64,000 nt of DNA, taken from assembly GCF_001665685.1 (NCBI RefSeq), contig NZ_LZTB01000057.1:124001-188000 (forward strand), in the 5' to 3' direction. The DNA comes from Mycobacterium sp. 852013-50091_SCH5140682 (GTDB lineage: Bacteria; Actinomycetota; Actinomycetes; Mycobacteriales; Mycobacteriaceae). Every line of letters starts with the position of its first letter. Position 1 is the first letter of the stretch. Positions 50,102 to 58,332 of this stretch are shown here, in pieces. The notes below the pieces were generated by a model. That model was given only the letters and a program-made list of their open reading frames with translations. It was not told the origin of the DNA and did no database searches. Both the position numbers and the translations under genes were made by a program.

Positions 50102-50584
50102 GCCTGTACCCCTTCGTCATTTCGGCATTGCGCCGCAGCTCGATTCAGGTCCCCGCGACGTGCTGTGGCGCTGAGACGGAGCGAAATGTAAGGCACTTTG
50201 ACAGAGCGCGCCAAGGGAAAACCCATGTTGTTCACCGGTTGTTCGGTCAGCGATAAGAACAATGACAAACACCTTAATTTTCGACGGCATCTGACGCGTT
50301 CGGCGTGTTCCCCGGCGCGAGTGTGGGCGGCATCACGCACATTATTTGCTAGACCCCGCACCGCAAATCAAGTATTGCCCGTACTTCCGCTTGCCTGCCC
50401 ACGCTTGCCAACAACCCAGTCATCCCGCGGGACCCAACGGAAGGCCCGTCCCGCCGAGCGTGGCGCGTCTGCGACCTGGCCAATCCCCTTCTCGCCCAAT
50501 TCAAGTGCACATCACATCGGTTTCTCATCGGCCACCAAGGTGGCGGCGGTTGGCTCGAAACATCTGAACGCGAAGGAGAAAACG
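50102..50584. other. Intergenic region of about 480 bases
   Basis: No supported gene. It carries the promoter of the leftward secreted protein and of the rightward small SDR-like gene (AAGGAGAAAACG before its ATG at 50585). A short repeat, TTGTTC (50239-50244) with GAACAA (50257-50262), is the only symmetry I noticed. Confidence 0.5.
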
Positions 50585-50893
50585 ATGTCAGCACAGCCGC
50601 GCAACAGCGAAGTCGTCCTGGTACTCGACGCGGACACCGAGCGTGGGCGCAGCACCGCGCACCAGCTGTTGCAGGCGGGTTGCCGCGTAGCCGTCAGCGC
50701 CCGGCATGCAGCACCACTGGCACGGATCATGCATGGCTACAGTGCATCTCAGATCATCGCGATCGCCGCTGACCCGTCGGATGCGGCTGCGCTCGACCAT
50801 CTCATCGCCCGGGTCGAACTCCGATTCGGCCATGCCGTCGACCGCATCGTGAGCACCGACAGCGTCGGGCAGGGGCTGGCACTGGCGTCCTGA
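50585..50893 (+). CDS. Small Rossmann-like protein (SDR N-terminal half only)
   Basis: 102 residues from an ATG at 50585 with AAGGAG nine bases upstream. The sequence VVLVLDADTERGRSTAHQLL followed by QAGCRVAVSARHAAPLARIM, QIIAIAADPSDAAALDHLIA and RFGHAVDRIVSTDS follows the first four beta-alpha units of an SDR, but the glycine-rich loop is replaced by DADTERGRS and the catalytic half is absent. It could be a regulatory or degenerate protein rather than an enzyme. It precedes a full SDR by 160 bases, separated by an operator-like site. Confidence 0.65.
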   Translation: MSAQPRNSEVVLVLDADTERGRSTAHQLLQAGCRVAVSARHAAPLARIMHGYSASQIIAIAADPSDAAALDHLIARVELRFGHAVDRIVSTDSVGQGLALAS

Positions 50894-50979
50894 TCGCCGC
50901 GTTCGACAGCCGCCCGGCCGGCCCCGCACAAAACTCATGCTTGACGGCCACGCGCTCTCACGGCACACTCGTATTGACC

Positions 50980-50993
50980 AATTGTCGACAAAT
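50980..50993. promoter_or_regulatory. GntR-type operator, site 1 (upstream of the SDR gene)
   Basis: AATTGTCGACAAAT, with a perfect core palindrome TTGTCGACAA at 50982-50991, 61 bases before the SDR start at 51053. Same core as at 54107 and 55024. Assignment to the GntR/FCD regulator at 54147 is inferred from recurrence and position. Confidence 0.7.
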
Positions 50994-51052
50994 GCACAAT
51001 TTCGACTATCCGCCGGACGACCCTCCGGCCATCGACAGGAAGAGAGCACCCG

Positions 51053-51811
51053 ATGGGCACGCTGTTGTCAGGGAAGACCGTCATCGTCACCGGCGCCGCA
51101 CGCGGCATTGGCCTGGCGACGGCCCACCACCTGCACGAAGAGGGCGCTCAGGTGGTCGCCACCGTTCGTTCGCCGGAGCACCTGCCGCAGCTCAAAGTTG
51201 ACGACGACCGCCTGATCGGCCGGGTTGTCGACGTCACCGACGAGCAACAGGTCAAAGACCTCGTCGCGTTCACCGTCGACACCTTCGGCAAGCTCGATGG
51301 CATCGTCAACAACGCGGGCATCCTGATCCCCGGCACCATCCTGGACGCCTCGGTCGAGGACTTCCAGAAGACGTTCGATGTCAACGTCAAGGGCGTCTTC
51401 CTCGGCTCCAAGTACGCGATTCCGGAGCTGCTCAAGGCCGGCAGAGGCTCGATCGTGAACTTCGGATCGATCAATTCCATTGGCGCCGAGAAGCTGCTGA
51501 CCACCTACACGGCCAGCAAGGGTGCCGTGCTCACGCTGACAAAGGCCATCGCGCTGGACTTCGGCGCTCAGGGCATTCGCGCCAACACAGTGTGCCCCGG
51601 CTTCGTCGACACCCCGCTCAACGTGCCGCACTACGAGGCACTCGGCGGCCGAGAAGCACTCGAGGCCGGGTTGCCCGACTTCCAACCGATCGGACGCGCG
51701 ATCGAGCCCATCGAGATCGCCCACTCGGTAGCGTTCCTGCTGTCGGACCACTCCACCGCTATCACCGGCACCGCATTCGTCGTCGACGGCGGCGTGCTCG
51801 CGGGCGCATAG
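51053..51811 (+). CDS. Short-chain dehydrogenase/reductase
   Basis: 252-residue classical SDR. Cofactor loop VIVTGAARGIGLATAHHLHE, NNAG motif VNNAGILIPGTILDASVEDF, catalytic Ser in IVNFGSINSIG and YTASK with Tyr and Lys. No mycofactocin-type insertion, so it probably uses free NAD(P). First gene of the catabolic cluster, 30 bases before the GMC flavoprotein gene, and preceded by the operator site 1. Likely oxidises an alcohol intermediate or its product; substrate not known. Confidence 0.9.
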   Translation: MGTLLSGKTVIVTGAARGIGLATAHHLHEEGAQVVATVRSPEHLPQLKVDDDRLIGRVVDVTDEQQVKDLVAFTVDTFGKLDGIVNNAGILIPGTILDASVEDFQKTFDVNVKGVFLGSKYAIPELLKAGRGSIVNFGSINSIGAEKLLTTYTASKGAVLTLTKAIALDFGAQGIRANTVCPGFVDTPLNVPHYEALGGREALEAGLPDFQPIGRAIEPIEIAHSVAFLLSDHSTAITGTAFVVDGGVLAGA

Positions 51812-51841
51812 GTCACGTCGCACAGGAAGTGAGGCCAGGCA

Positions 51842-53461
51842 ATGACATTCGATAACAAGCCGGTCGACGTACTGGTGATCGGCGCAGGCCCGTCCGGTGC
51901 AGTGGTCACCCACACGGCGGCCGCTGCCGGATTGAGCGTCGTCTGCCTCGAGCAGGGCGACTGGGTCAACCCGAGCGACTTCCCCGCCAACTTCCCGGAA
52001 TGGGAGTTGCTCATCCAACACAATTGGGCGCACGACCCCAACGTCCGCGGCCTGCCGTCGGACTATCCGGTCGACGTCACCGACTCGGACATGTGGCCGG
52101 TCATGTTCAACGGCGTCGGCGGCAGTTCCATCTACTACGGTGCCGAATGGCCCAGGTTGCTGCCGTCGGACTTCCGCGTGAAAACCCTTGACGGCGTTGC
52201 CGATGACTGGCCGATCAGCTACAACGACCTCAAGCCCTATCACGATGAGGTCGACGAATTCATCGGTGTCTCGGGCGTCGGCGGGGACACCGCCTATCCG
52301 GAGGGCCTGGACTATCCCCTGCCGCCGCACCCGTTGGGGAAGCCCGGTATGAAAGCGGCCGCGGCGGCCAACGCGCTCGGCTGGCATTGGTGGCCCGGGA
52401 CCAACGCGATCCCGAGCCAGAAGAACAAGACCCTGGAACAGTGCGCCCGCTGGGGTGTCTGCGAGTGGGGCTGTCCGCAAGGCGCGAAAGCCTCGTTCGA
52501 CCTGATCTACCTGCCTCAGGCGCAGCAAGCCGGCGCCGAGGTCGTCACCGGAGCGCGGGTCTCCAAGATCGTCACCGACGAAAACGGATTGGCCACCGGC
52601 GCCCAGTACATCGACCGCGACGGCACGCTGAGGTTCCAACCGGCACAGTCGGTAGTGCTGTGCGCCAACGGCATTGGCACCCCGCGGCTGCTGTTGTTGT
52701 CGGCAGATGACCGCCACCCCGACGGCCTGGCCAATTCGTCGGGCCTGGTCGGCAAGAACCTCATGCTGCATCCGAACTGCACCGCGCTGGGCTACTACGA
52801 GGAGGACCTCGAAAGCTGGCGCGGCCCGGCCGGTCAGCTGATCCACTCCATGCAGTTCTACGAGACCGACGCCTCACGCGGGTTCGTCCGCGGCGCCAAG
52901 TTGCACGCGCTGCCGACACCCGGTCCGCTCAACGCGATCGAAGCCCACCGCGAACTCGATTTCGACGAGCTCTGGGGTCCGGCCATCCACGACGTGGCCC
53001 GCGCGGCCCGCAACGGCATCCTTTGGGCGGCCAACACCGAAGACCTGCCTGAGGAACACAACCGCGTGACCCTCTCGAAGACCCTGGTGGATTCCGACGG
53101 GCTGCCCGCCCCGAAAGTCGAGTACCGGGTCAGCGAGAACACCCGCAAGCTCCTCAAGTTCACCGTCGAGCAGATGGTCAAAGCCCACGAGGCCGCCGGC
53201 GCCAAACGGGTTATCACTCAAGAACTCTGGGTCGACCAACCCGGGCACCTGCTGGGCACCGCACGCATGGGCGACGACCCCAAGACCTCCGTCGTCGACT
53301 CGTACGGCAAGTGCCACGACGTCGAGAACCTCTACATCGCCGACGGAAGCATCTTCGTCACGTCGGGATCGGCCAATCCCACCTGCACCATCACCGCCCT
53401 CGCGCTGCGGGTCGGCAAGAAGGTCGTGGAACAGACGACGGCCAGAAAGGCAATGGCATGA
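51842..53461 (+). CDS. GMC flavoprotein, gluconate/alcohol dehydrogenase large-subunit type
   Basis: 539-residue FAD oxidoreductase. FAD strand VDVLVIGAGPSGAVVTHTAA; NGVGGSSIYYGAEWPRLLPS is the GMC loop; the Cys-rich segment CARWGVCEWGCPQGAKASFD is characteristic of membrane-bound gluconate 2-dehydrogenase-type flavoproteins; catalytic His in DQPGHLLGTARMGDDP and a second in SGSANPTCTITALALRVG. The stop overlaps the start of a subunit-3-like gene (ATGA), so the two form a complex. No cytochrome c subunit is nearby, so the electron acceptor is open; mycofactocin is one candidate. Confidence 0.9.
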   Translation: MTFDNKPVDVLVIGAGPSGAVVTHTAAAAGLSVVCLEQGDWVNPSDFPANFPEWELLIQHNWAHDPNVRGLPSDYPVDVTDSDMWPVMFNGVGGSSIYYGAEWPRLLPSDFRVKTLDGVADDWPISYNDLKPYHDEVDEFIGVSGVGGDTAYPEGLDYPLPPHPLGKPGMKAAAAANALGWHWWPGTNAIPSQKNKTLEQCARWGVCEWGCPQGAKASFDLIYLPQAQQAGAEVVTGARVSKIVTDENGLATGAQYIDRDGTLRFQPAQSVVLCANGIGTPRLLLLSADDRHPDGLANSSGLVGKNLMLHPNCTALGYYEEDLESWRGPAGQLIHSMQFYETDASRGFVRGAKLHALPTPGPLNAIEAHRELDFDELWGPAIHDVARAARNGILWAANTEDLPEEHNRVTLSKTLVDSDGLPAPKVEYRVSENTRKLLKFTVEQMVKAHEAAGAKRVITQELWVDQPGHLLGTARMGDDPKTSVVDSYGKCHDVENLYIADGSIFVTSGSANPTCTITALALRVGKKVVEQTTARKAMA

Positions 53462-53949
53462 CGATCCAGTCCGATCAGAAGCGTCTGTCGGTTCCACCCC
53501 GGGTGACCAAGCCACCGCGTCCGCTCACCGACACGGAGCTCACCACCCTGCTGCGCATCGCCGACACGCTGATCCCCGAAGCTGGCCCCAATCCCAAAGC
53601 CAGTGCGGCCGAACAGTTTCAGCCCTACCTTCAGCTCGCGCTGGCCGCGCGCGCGGACGTGTTCGACGCCGTCCTGACGGCTGTGCACGCCCTGTCCGAC
53701 GTGCCGGACGGCGAGCTGCGCGGCGCCCTCAAGAAGATGTGGGCCGAGGACAAATTCACCTTCGATCCGCTGTCGTCAGTGATCGCCGGCGCGTACTTCA
53801 TGACGCCACAGGTCAAGAAACTCATCGGCTATCCCGGCCAGCACCGCGATCCCGCCGGCTTGGAGGACGCCGCCAACGAATTGGAGACGGGCATCCTCGA
53901 CCCCGTCATAGAGCGCGGGCCGATTTACGTCTCCGCCGCCGGGGAGTGA
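53458..53949 (+). CDS. Gluconate 2-dehydrogenase subunit 3-like protein
   Basis: 163 residues. The pattern LTDTELTTLLRIADTLIPEA followed by GPNPKASAAEQFQPYLQLAL and YFMTPQVKKLIGYPGQHRDP is the small (gamma) subunit of GMC dehydrogenases. In Gram-negative enzymes this subunit carries a Tat signal and exports the complex; here no twin-arginine or hydrophobic signal is present, so the complex should stay in the cytosol. Coupled to the flavoprotein gene by ATGA and followed six bases later by a 47-residue ORF. Confidence 0.87.
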   Translation: MTIQSDQKRLSVPPRVTKPPRPLTDTELTTLLRIADTLIPEAGPNPKASAAEQFQPYLQLALAARADVFDAVLTAVHALSDVPDGELRGALKKMWAEDKFTFDPLSSVIAGAYFMTPQVKKLIGYPGQHRDPAGLEDAANELETGILDPVIERGPIYVSAAGE

Positions 53950-53955
53950 GCAGCC

Positions 53956-54099
53956 GTGCACCTCGTCGACTGGGGGCGGCAGCTGCTCCAGCGGCTCGCC
54001 ACCGGTGAGATCCCGTTGATCACCGACGAAGCCTGGCTGCCCAACCCCATCGACGACATCTGGCCGCACATGCCGTACGACGTAGACAGCACAGCGTGA
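53956..54099 (+). CDS. 47-residue ORF at the end of the GMC dehydrogenase operon
   Basis: GTG at 53956 with GGGGAG about 10 bases upstream, six bases after the subunit-3 stop, ending with TGA at 54097. The product begins VHLVDWGRQLLQRLATGEIP and ends NPIDDIWPHMPYDVDSTA: an amphipathic helix, then an acidic, Trp/Pro-rich tail. No membrane helix. Position and coupling suggest a small accessory subunit of the dehydrogenase. Family unknown to me; chance coding is possible but the codon usage and spacing look genuine. Confidence 0.62.
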   Translation: MHLVDWGRQLLQRLATGEIPLITDEAWLPNPIDDIWPHMPYDVDSTA

Positions 54100-54103
54100 A
54101 GGA

Positions 54104-54118
54104 CTACTGTCGACAATT
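54104..54118. promoter_or_regulatory. GntR-type operator, site 2 (upstream of the regulator gene)
   Basis: ACTACTGTCGACAATT region with core CTGTCGACAA at 54107-54116. Its reverse complement matches site 3 over 15 bases (ACTACTGTCGACAAT). It lies 30 bases before the regulator start, which implies autoregulation. Confidence 0.72.
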
Positions 54119-54146
54119 AGGCAACAAGGCTGGGAGGAGTTTCCTG

Positions 54147-54866
54147 ATGGCTGCAGTCCCGCAAGACGGCGCGCTGTCAACGCTGAGCGAGGCAGGCCGT
54201 GACGCGGTATCGCTGGGGCGAATCACGCAACGGACGACGCCGAGTTCTGTCGCCCAGGTGCTCCGTACCGCGATCCTCGACGGAACCCTCAAGCCCGGAA
54301 GCCAGCTACGCGAAACCCACCTCGCCACCGACCTCGGCGTCAGCCGGGCACCCCTGCGCGAAGCGTTGGGCCTGCTCGCCGAAGAAGGGCTCGTCGACAA
54401 GATCCCCTACCGCGGCGCGTTCGTCGCCGAAGTCAGCGCTGACGGGATGGCCGAAATCGCCAGCCTCCGCAAGCGTCTCGAGCCATACGCCATCGAACTG
54501 GCGCTGCCGAGCCTGCGCGGAAGCGGGCGCGTGAAGGTGACCCGCGCACTTGAGGACATGGAGATCGGCGCAGACAACAACGATCCCACGGCGACCATCG
54601 ACGCTCACATGAGCTTTCACCGGGGATTTTATGAATTGTCCGGCCACAAACTGCTTTTGGAGTTGTGGCGCAGCTGGGAAGCTCAACTGCAACTGTTCTT
54701 CTCGGCCGATCACCAGGCCTTCGCCGACCTGCACGACATGGTCGCCGATCACAAGCGGTTGCTGAAGATCATCGACACCGGCGATCTGGACGCCATCACC
54801 GCCGAAATCGACCGGCACGTGCACGGTGGCCGGCCCCAAGCCGAAGCGGCCGCCAGGAAGGCGTGA
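54147..54866 (+). CDS. GntR-family (FCD-domain) transcriptional regulator
   Basis: 239 residues from an ATG at 54147 with a strong GGGAGGAG. The winged helix spans about 30-95: LRTAILDGTLKPGSQLRETH then LATDLGVSRAPLREALGLLA with the recognition helix SRAPLREAL. The C-terminal FCD domain has metal/ligand residues (DAHMSFHRGFYELSGHKLL and MVADHKRLLKIIDTGDLDA). Three matching palindromes in the cluster, one just before this gene, mark it as the local regulator, probably a repressor released by the pathway substrate. Confidence 0.92.
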   Translation: MAAVPQDGALSTLSEAGRDAVSLGRITQRTTPSSVAQVLRTAILDGTLKPGSQLRETHLATDLGVSRAPLREALGLLAEEGLVDKIPYRGAFVAEVSADGMAEIASLRKRLEPYAIELALPSLRGSGRVKVTRALEDMEIGADNNDPTATIDAHMSFHRGFYELSGHKLLLELWRSWEAQLQLFFSADHQAFADLHDMVADHKRLLKIIDTGDLDAITAEIDRHVHGGRPQAEAAARKA

Positions 54867-55019
54867 AGCGCCCGCTCCCTGAGCTCGCAATGCCCGCTGC
54901 CCTGAGCACCCAGAGACCGCCGGGCCGCGGGCTCGTCGACGTGCGATGGCCCCTCCCGCCGACGCCTATGACGGGCCGCTAGCCGCCAAATAGTGATTGC
55001 GATCACCTTCCCAGACGTG

Positions 55020-55036
55020 TAGATTGTCGACAGTAG
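55020..55036. promoter_or_regulatory. GntR-type operator, site 3 (upstream of the permease gene)
   Basis: TAGATTGTCGACAGTAGT region with core TTGTCGACAG at 55024-55033, the inverted copy of site 2, 80 bases before the permease start at 55114. It would control the permease and the downstream aldehyde dehydrogenase operon. Confidence 0.72.
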
Positions 55037-55113
55037 TACAAAACAAGGGTCGCGGGTCAGCCGTCATCCATTCCGCAGCCGCATCCCCCGCTTATTGAAA
55101 ACATGAGGTCACC

Positions 55114-56586
55114 ATGGCGATTACCCCCGAGGAGTCTGGCGTGTTCCACCGTCGACCTCCGTCCACTCCTGCAGTCGACGCCGACGCCGCCTACCTTGAG
55201 AAGCTCGGCTACAAGCAGGAACTCAACCGCAGCCTGGGACTGTTCTCGGCGTTCGGCGTCCAGTTCACCTCGATCGCCATCGCCTCGGGCATTTTCACCA
55301 CCCTGGTCGTCGGCATCGGCTTCTTCGGGCCTGCCGCGTTCTGGTCGTTCCTCGTCGGCGGCGCGTTGCAGGTGTTCACCGTCGGACTCGCCGTGGCCAT
55401 GCTGGTGTCGTCCTACCCACTGGCCGGCGGCGTCTACCAGATCACCGGGCGCATCACCGGCAAGCCCTGGCTGGCATGGCAGACCGGCTGGTGGCTGCTG
55501 ATCGCGCACACCGTCGCCGTCACCGCCTGCTCGGTGAGCATCGCCCCGTTCATCGCCGGCTGGTTCGGTGTGACGTTCGAGAATGCGGTCGACGCGCTGC
55601 CTTGGACACTCGGGCTGATCGTCCTGGCCACGATCATCAACATCGCCGGCGTCAAAGTTGCGGCGCTGCTGAACAATATCGGTGTCGTCGCCGAATGCAT
55701 CTGCGTGTTCGGCCTCATCGGCGTGCTGGTGTTCTTCAAGCATCCGACCCAGCCGTTGGCCTTCCTCACCGACTCCGGCGGCACCGCCACAGGCGGCCAC
55801 TGGTTCGTCCCGTTCCTGTTCGCGATGATCCTGCCCGCCTACGCCATATCGTCCTTCGACGCGACCGGCAACGCGTCCGAAGAGACCAAGAACGCCGCGC
55901 TGAAAGCACCGCTGGCCTCCGTACTGGCCAACGTGTCGTCCTACGTCGTCGGTGTCGTCATGGTGGGGATGCTGATGCTGGCCATCCAGGACCTGCCCGC
56001 CATCATGGGCAGCGCCCTGCCGGTCAAGGACATCCTCGACACCGCGGTCGGCTCGGCCTTCGCGAACGTCTTCGAAGCGGTCGCGATCGTCGCCCTGTTC
56101 GCCGCCGTAGTCATGTTGCAGCTCACCGGTATTCGCGTGCTGTGGTCGCAAGCCCGCGACGGCCAGATTCCCGCCGCGCCCTGGATGCGCAAAGTGAGCA
56201 CGCAACGCATCCCGATCAACGCGACGCTGACGATCTTCGCGCTGTCGGTCGTCTTCGCCCTGTGGTCGTCGCTGCTGTCGGTGCTGACCGCCATGACCGC
56301 ACTGGCGTGGGGCCTGGCCTACGGCGTCGTCGTCACCGTCGGCCTGTACGCCCTGCTCAAGAAGAAGCTCCCCAAACATCCTTGGCATTACGGCAAATTG
56401 AGCCCGGTGATCTTCGTCCTCGCGATCGCGTGGTCGGCCGTCCTGTGCACCCTGCTGGTCTACTCCGACCCGATCCATGTCGGGCTGGGCATGGTGATGG
56501 TGATCGGCGCGGGCGCAGTGATCTACATGACGATCCCGAAGAGCCGCCGCGGCAAGTCCATCGATACGCAAACCGGCCACCTCTGA
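55114..56586 (+). CDS. APC-superfamily amino acid/amine permease
   Basis: 490-residue membrane protein with about 12 hydrophobic helices. The N-terminal cytosolic part has LEKLGYKQELNRSLGLFSAF followed by GVQFTSIAIASGIFTTLVVG, typical of the amino acid-choline-transporter branch (GABA, ethanolamine or choline-like permeases). SSFDATGNASEETKNAALKA is the conserved loop E-E-T motif. Preceded by operator site 3 and followed by the aldehyde dehydrogenase, it probably imports the pathway substrate, plausibly an amine or amino alcohol. Confidence 0.9.
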   Translation: MAITPEESGVFHRRPPSTPAVDADAAYLEKLGYKQELNRSLGLFSAFGVQFTSIAIASGIFTTLVVGIGFFGPAAFWSFLVGGALQVFTVGLAVAMLVSSYPLAGGVYQITGRITGKPWLAWQTGWWLLIAHTVAVTACSVSIAPFIAGWFGVTFENAVDALPWTLGLIVLATIINIAGVKVAALLNNIGVVAECICVFGLIGVLVFFKHPTQPLAFLTDSGGTATGGHWFVPFLFAMILPAYAISSFDATGNASEETKNAALKAPLASVLANVSSYVVGVVMVGMLMLAIQDLPAIMGSALPVKDILDTAVGSAFANVFEAVAIVALFAAVVMLQLTGIRVLWSQARDGQIPAAPWMRKVSTQRIPINATLTIFALSVVFALWSSLLSVLTAMTALAWGLAYGVVVTVGLYALLKKKLPKHPWHYGKLSPVIFVLAIAWSAVLCTLLVYSDPIHVGLGMVMVIGAGAVIYMTIPKSRRGKSIDTQTGHL

Positions 56587-56614
56587 TCCACACAGAACCG
56601 AAAGGCACTCCGCT

Positions 56615-58045
56615 ATGACCATCTCCGTCGCGAACCTCATTGACGGCAAGACACTTCCCGGCTCCTCCGACCAGGCCCGCGAGGTGCTCAATCCGTCGAC
56701 CGGTGAGGTGATAGCCGAGGTGACCGAGTCCACCGTCGACGACGCCGATCGCGCCGTCGCCGCGGCCCGCGCAGCGTTTCCCGCGTGGGCGGCGCGCACT
56801 GCGGGCGCCCGATCCGAACTACTGCATCAACTCGTCAAGGTCCTCGAGGACAACATCGACGAACTGGCCCGGCTGGAGACGATTGACGCAGGCAAACCCA
56901 CCACGGCGGCCAGGGATGTGGAACTGCCCGGCATCGCGGGAGCGCTGCGCCACTTCGCCGGTGCCGCACGCGTTCTCACCGCCCAGGCGGCCGGCGAATT
57001 CGTCGAGAACAACAGCAGCTACACCCGCCGCGAACCACTCGGCGTTGTCCTCGGCATCACGCCGTGGAATTTCCCGCTGTGGCAGGCGGTGTGGAAGCTC
57101 GGGCCCGCATTGGCCGCGGGCAACACCGTGGTGATCAAACCGGCCGAGCTGACACCGCTGGCCACCATCCGTTTTGCCGAACTGGCCCAAGAGGTCCTGC
57201 CGCCTGGCGTGCTCAACATCGTCCACGGATCCGGAGACGTGATCGGCGACGCCCTCGTGCGTCATCCCGACGTGAACCTGGTGTCGTTCACCGGTTCCAC
57301 TGCGGCAGGCCGCAAGATCGCCGCCGCAGCCGGAAGCACCCCCAAGCGACTGGTACTCGAGCTGGGCGGCAACGCACCGGTGATCGTCTACGACGACGTC
57401 GATCTCGAAGCCGCGTTGCCCATCCTGACCAACGGCGTGTTGTTCAACGCAGGCCAGGAGTGCATGTCGGCGACGCGGATGCTGGTCAGCGAGAAGATCC
57501 ACGACACCTTCGTCGCAGCGCTGGCCGATCAGCTCAAGGCCGTCAACGTCGGGGATGCCTCAGATCCCAACACGGTTCTGGGACCGCTCATCTCGCAGGT
57601 GCAGCGCGATCGGGTGGTCGGTCTGGTGGACGGCCGGACCGCCGGTGCTGAGCTCGTCACCGGCGGCCACGCCCTCGACCGGCCGGGCTTCTTCTTCGAG
57701 CCCACGCTGATCACCGGCCTCGGCCAGGACGACGATCTCGTGCAGCAGGAGATCTTCGGACCGGTTGCCACCGTCCAGACATTCACCGACGAAGCCGACG
57801 CGCTCGCGAAGGCCAACGCCGTCGAACAAGGGCTGGCCGCCTCGGTGTGGACCCGCGACATCGGCCGAGCGTTGCGCAATGTCAACGCAATTGAGGCGGG
57901 CGTGGTGTGGGTGAACAACCACATGGCCGTCGGACCGGAAGGTCCGCTCGGCGGGTTCAAAGGTTCGGGTTACGGCAAAGAAGGCGGCACCGCGGGACTC
58001 GAGGAATTCACCCGCACCAAGCAGGTCATCCTGAGCCTGTCATGA
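56615..58045 (+). CDS. Aldehyde dehydrogenase (betaine/aminobutyraldehyde dehydrogenase-like)
   Basis: 476-residue NAD(P)-dependent aldehyde dehydrogenase. VVLGITPWNFPLWQAVWKLG is the Asn site; GSTAAGRKIAAAAGSTPKRL is the cofactor site; the catalytic Glu is in LVLELGGNAPVIV and the Cys in LFNAGQECMSATRMLV; GPLGGFKGSGYGKEGG ends the fold. Closest in pattern to amino-aldehyde dehydrogenases, which fits an upstream permease for amines. 28 bases after the permease; stop overlaps the next start. It would convert the aldehyde made by the GMC or SDR enzyme to the acid. Confidence 0.92.
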   Translation: MTISVANLIDGKTLPGSSDQAREVLNPSTGEVIAEVTESTVDDADRAVAAARAAFPAWAARTAGARSELLHQLVKVLEDNIDELARLETIDAGKPTTAARDVELPGIAGALRHFAGAARVLTAQAAGEFVENNSSYTRREPLGVVLGITPWNFPLWQAVWKLGPALAAGNTVVIKPAELTPLATIRFAELAQEVLPPGVLNIVHGSGDVIGDALVRHPDVNLVSFTGSTAAGRKIAAAAGSTPKRLVLELGGNAPVIVYDDVDLEAALPILTNGVLFNAGQECMSATRMLVSEKIHDTFVAALADQLKAVNVGDASDPNTVLGPLISQVQRDRVVGLVDGRTAGAELVTGGHALDRPGFFFEPTLITGLGQDDDLVQQEIFGPVATVQTFTDEADALAKANAVEQGLAASVWTRDIGRALRNVNAIEAGVVWVNNHMAVGPEGPLGGFKGSGYGKEGGTAGLEEFTRTKQVILSLS

Positions 58046-58299
58046 CCGAGGAAGACGGCACCGCAACGACCGACCCAGATGTCCGGGTACGCCAATACGT
58101 GCGGCGTCTGGATTCGCGAGACCCCCACCGCTACACCCCGTGGGCCCAGATCGCGATGACGGTGCCGTCCGCCTCCGGCATCTGCTGGCTCGTCTGTTTC
58201 ATCGACGGCGAGGTCGACGTGTGGCGCGTCGACGACGAATCGGCCGGCTACCAATTCCATTCCACCGATTCCCCTGAAACGGGCGCACAATCGAAGTAG
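58042..58299 (+). CDS. Small conserved-looking protein of 85 residues
   Basis: The ATG overlaps the aldehyde dehydrogenase stop (ATGA). The chain has VRVRQYVRRLDSRDPHRYTP, then WAQIAMTVPSASGICWLVCF and IDGEVDVWRVDDESAGYQF: a compact alpha/beta domain with two Cys and several Trp, no signal peptide. I do not recognise it. Translational coupling suggests a role with the aldehyde dehydrogenase or simply a shared operon. The next gene follows after 33 bases. Confidence 0.68.
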   Translation: MTEEDGTATTDPDVRVRQYVRRLDSRDPHRYTPWAQIAMTVPSASGICWLVCFIDGEVDVWRVDDESAGYQFHSTDSPETGAQSK

Positions 58300-58332
58300 A
58301 GCCTGTTTCGACGCGAGGGGAGTGAGACGGAA

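Noticed and set aside
51068..52846. 592-codon minus-strand open frame opposite the SDR and GMC genes
   Set aside because: Antisense to two enzymes with complete motifs; the frame itself has no recognisable domain.
55057..56799. 580-codon minus-strand open frame opposite the permease
   Set aside because: His/Asp/Gly-rich composition typical of antisense membrane-protein frames; no credible protein.
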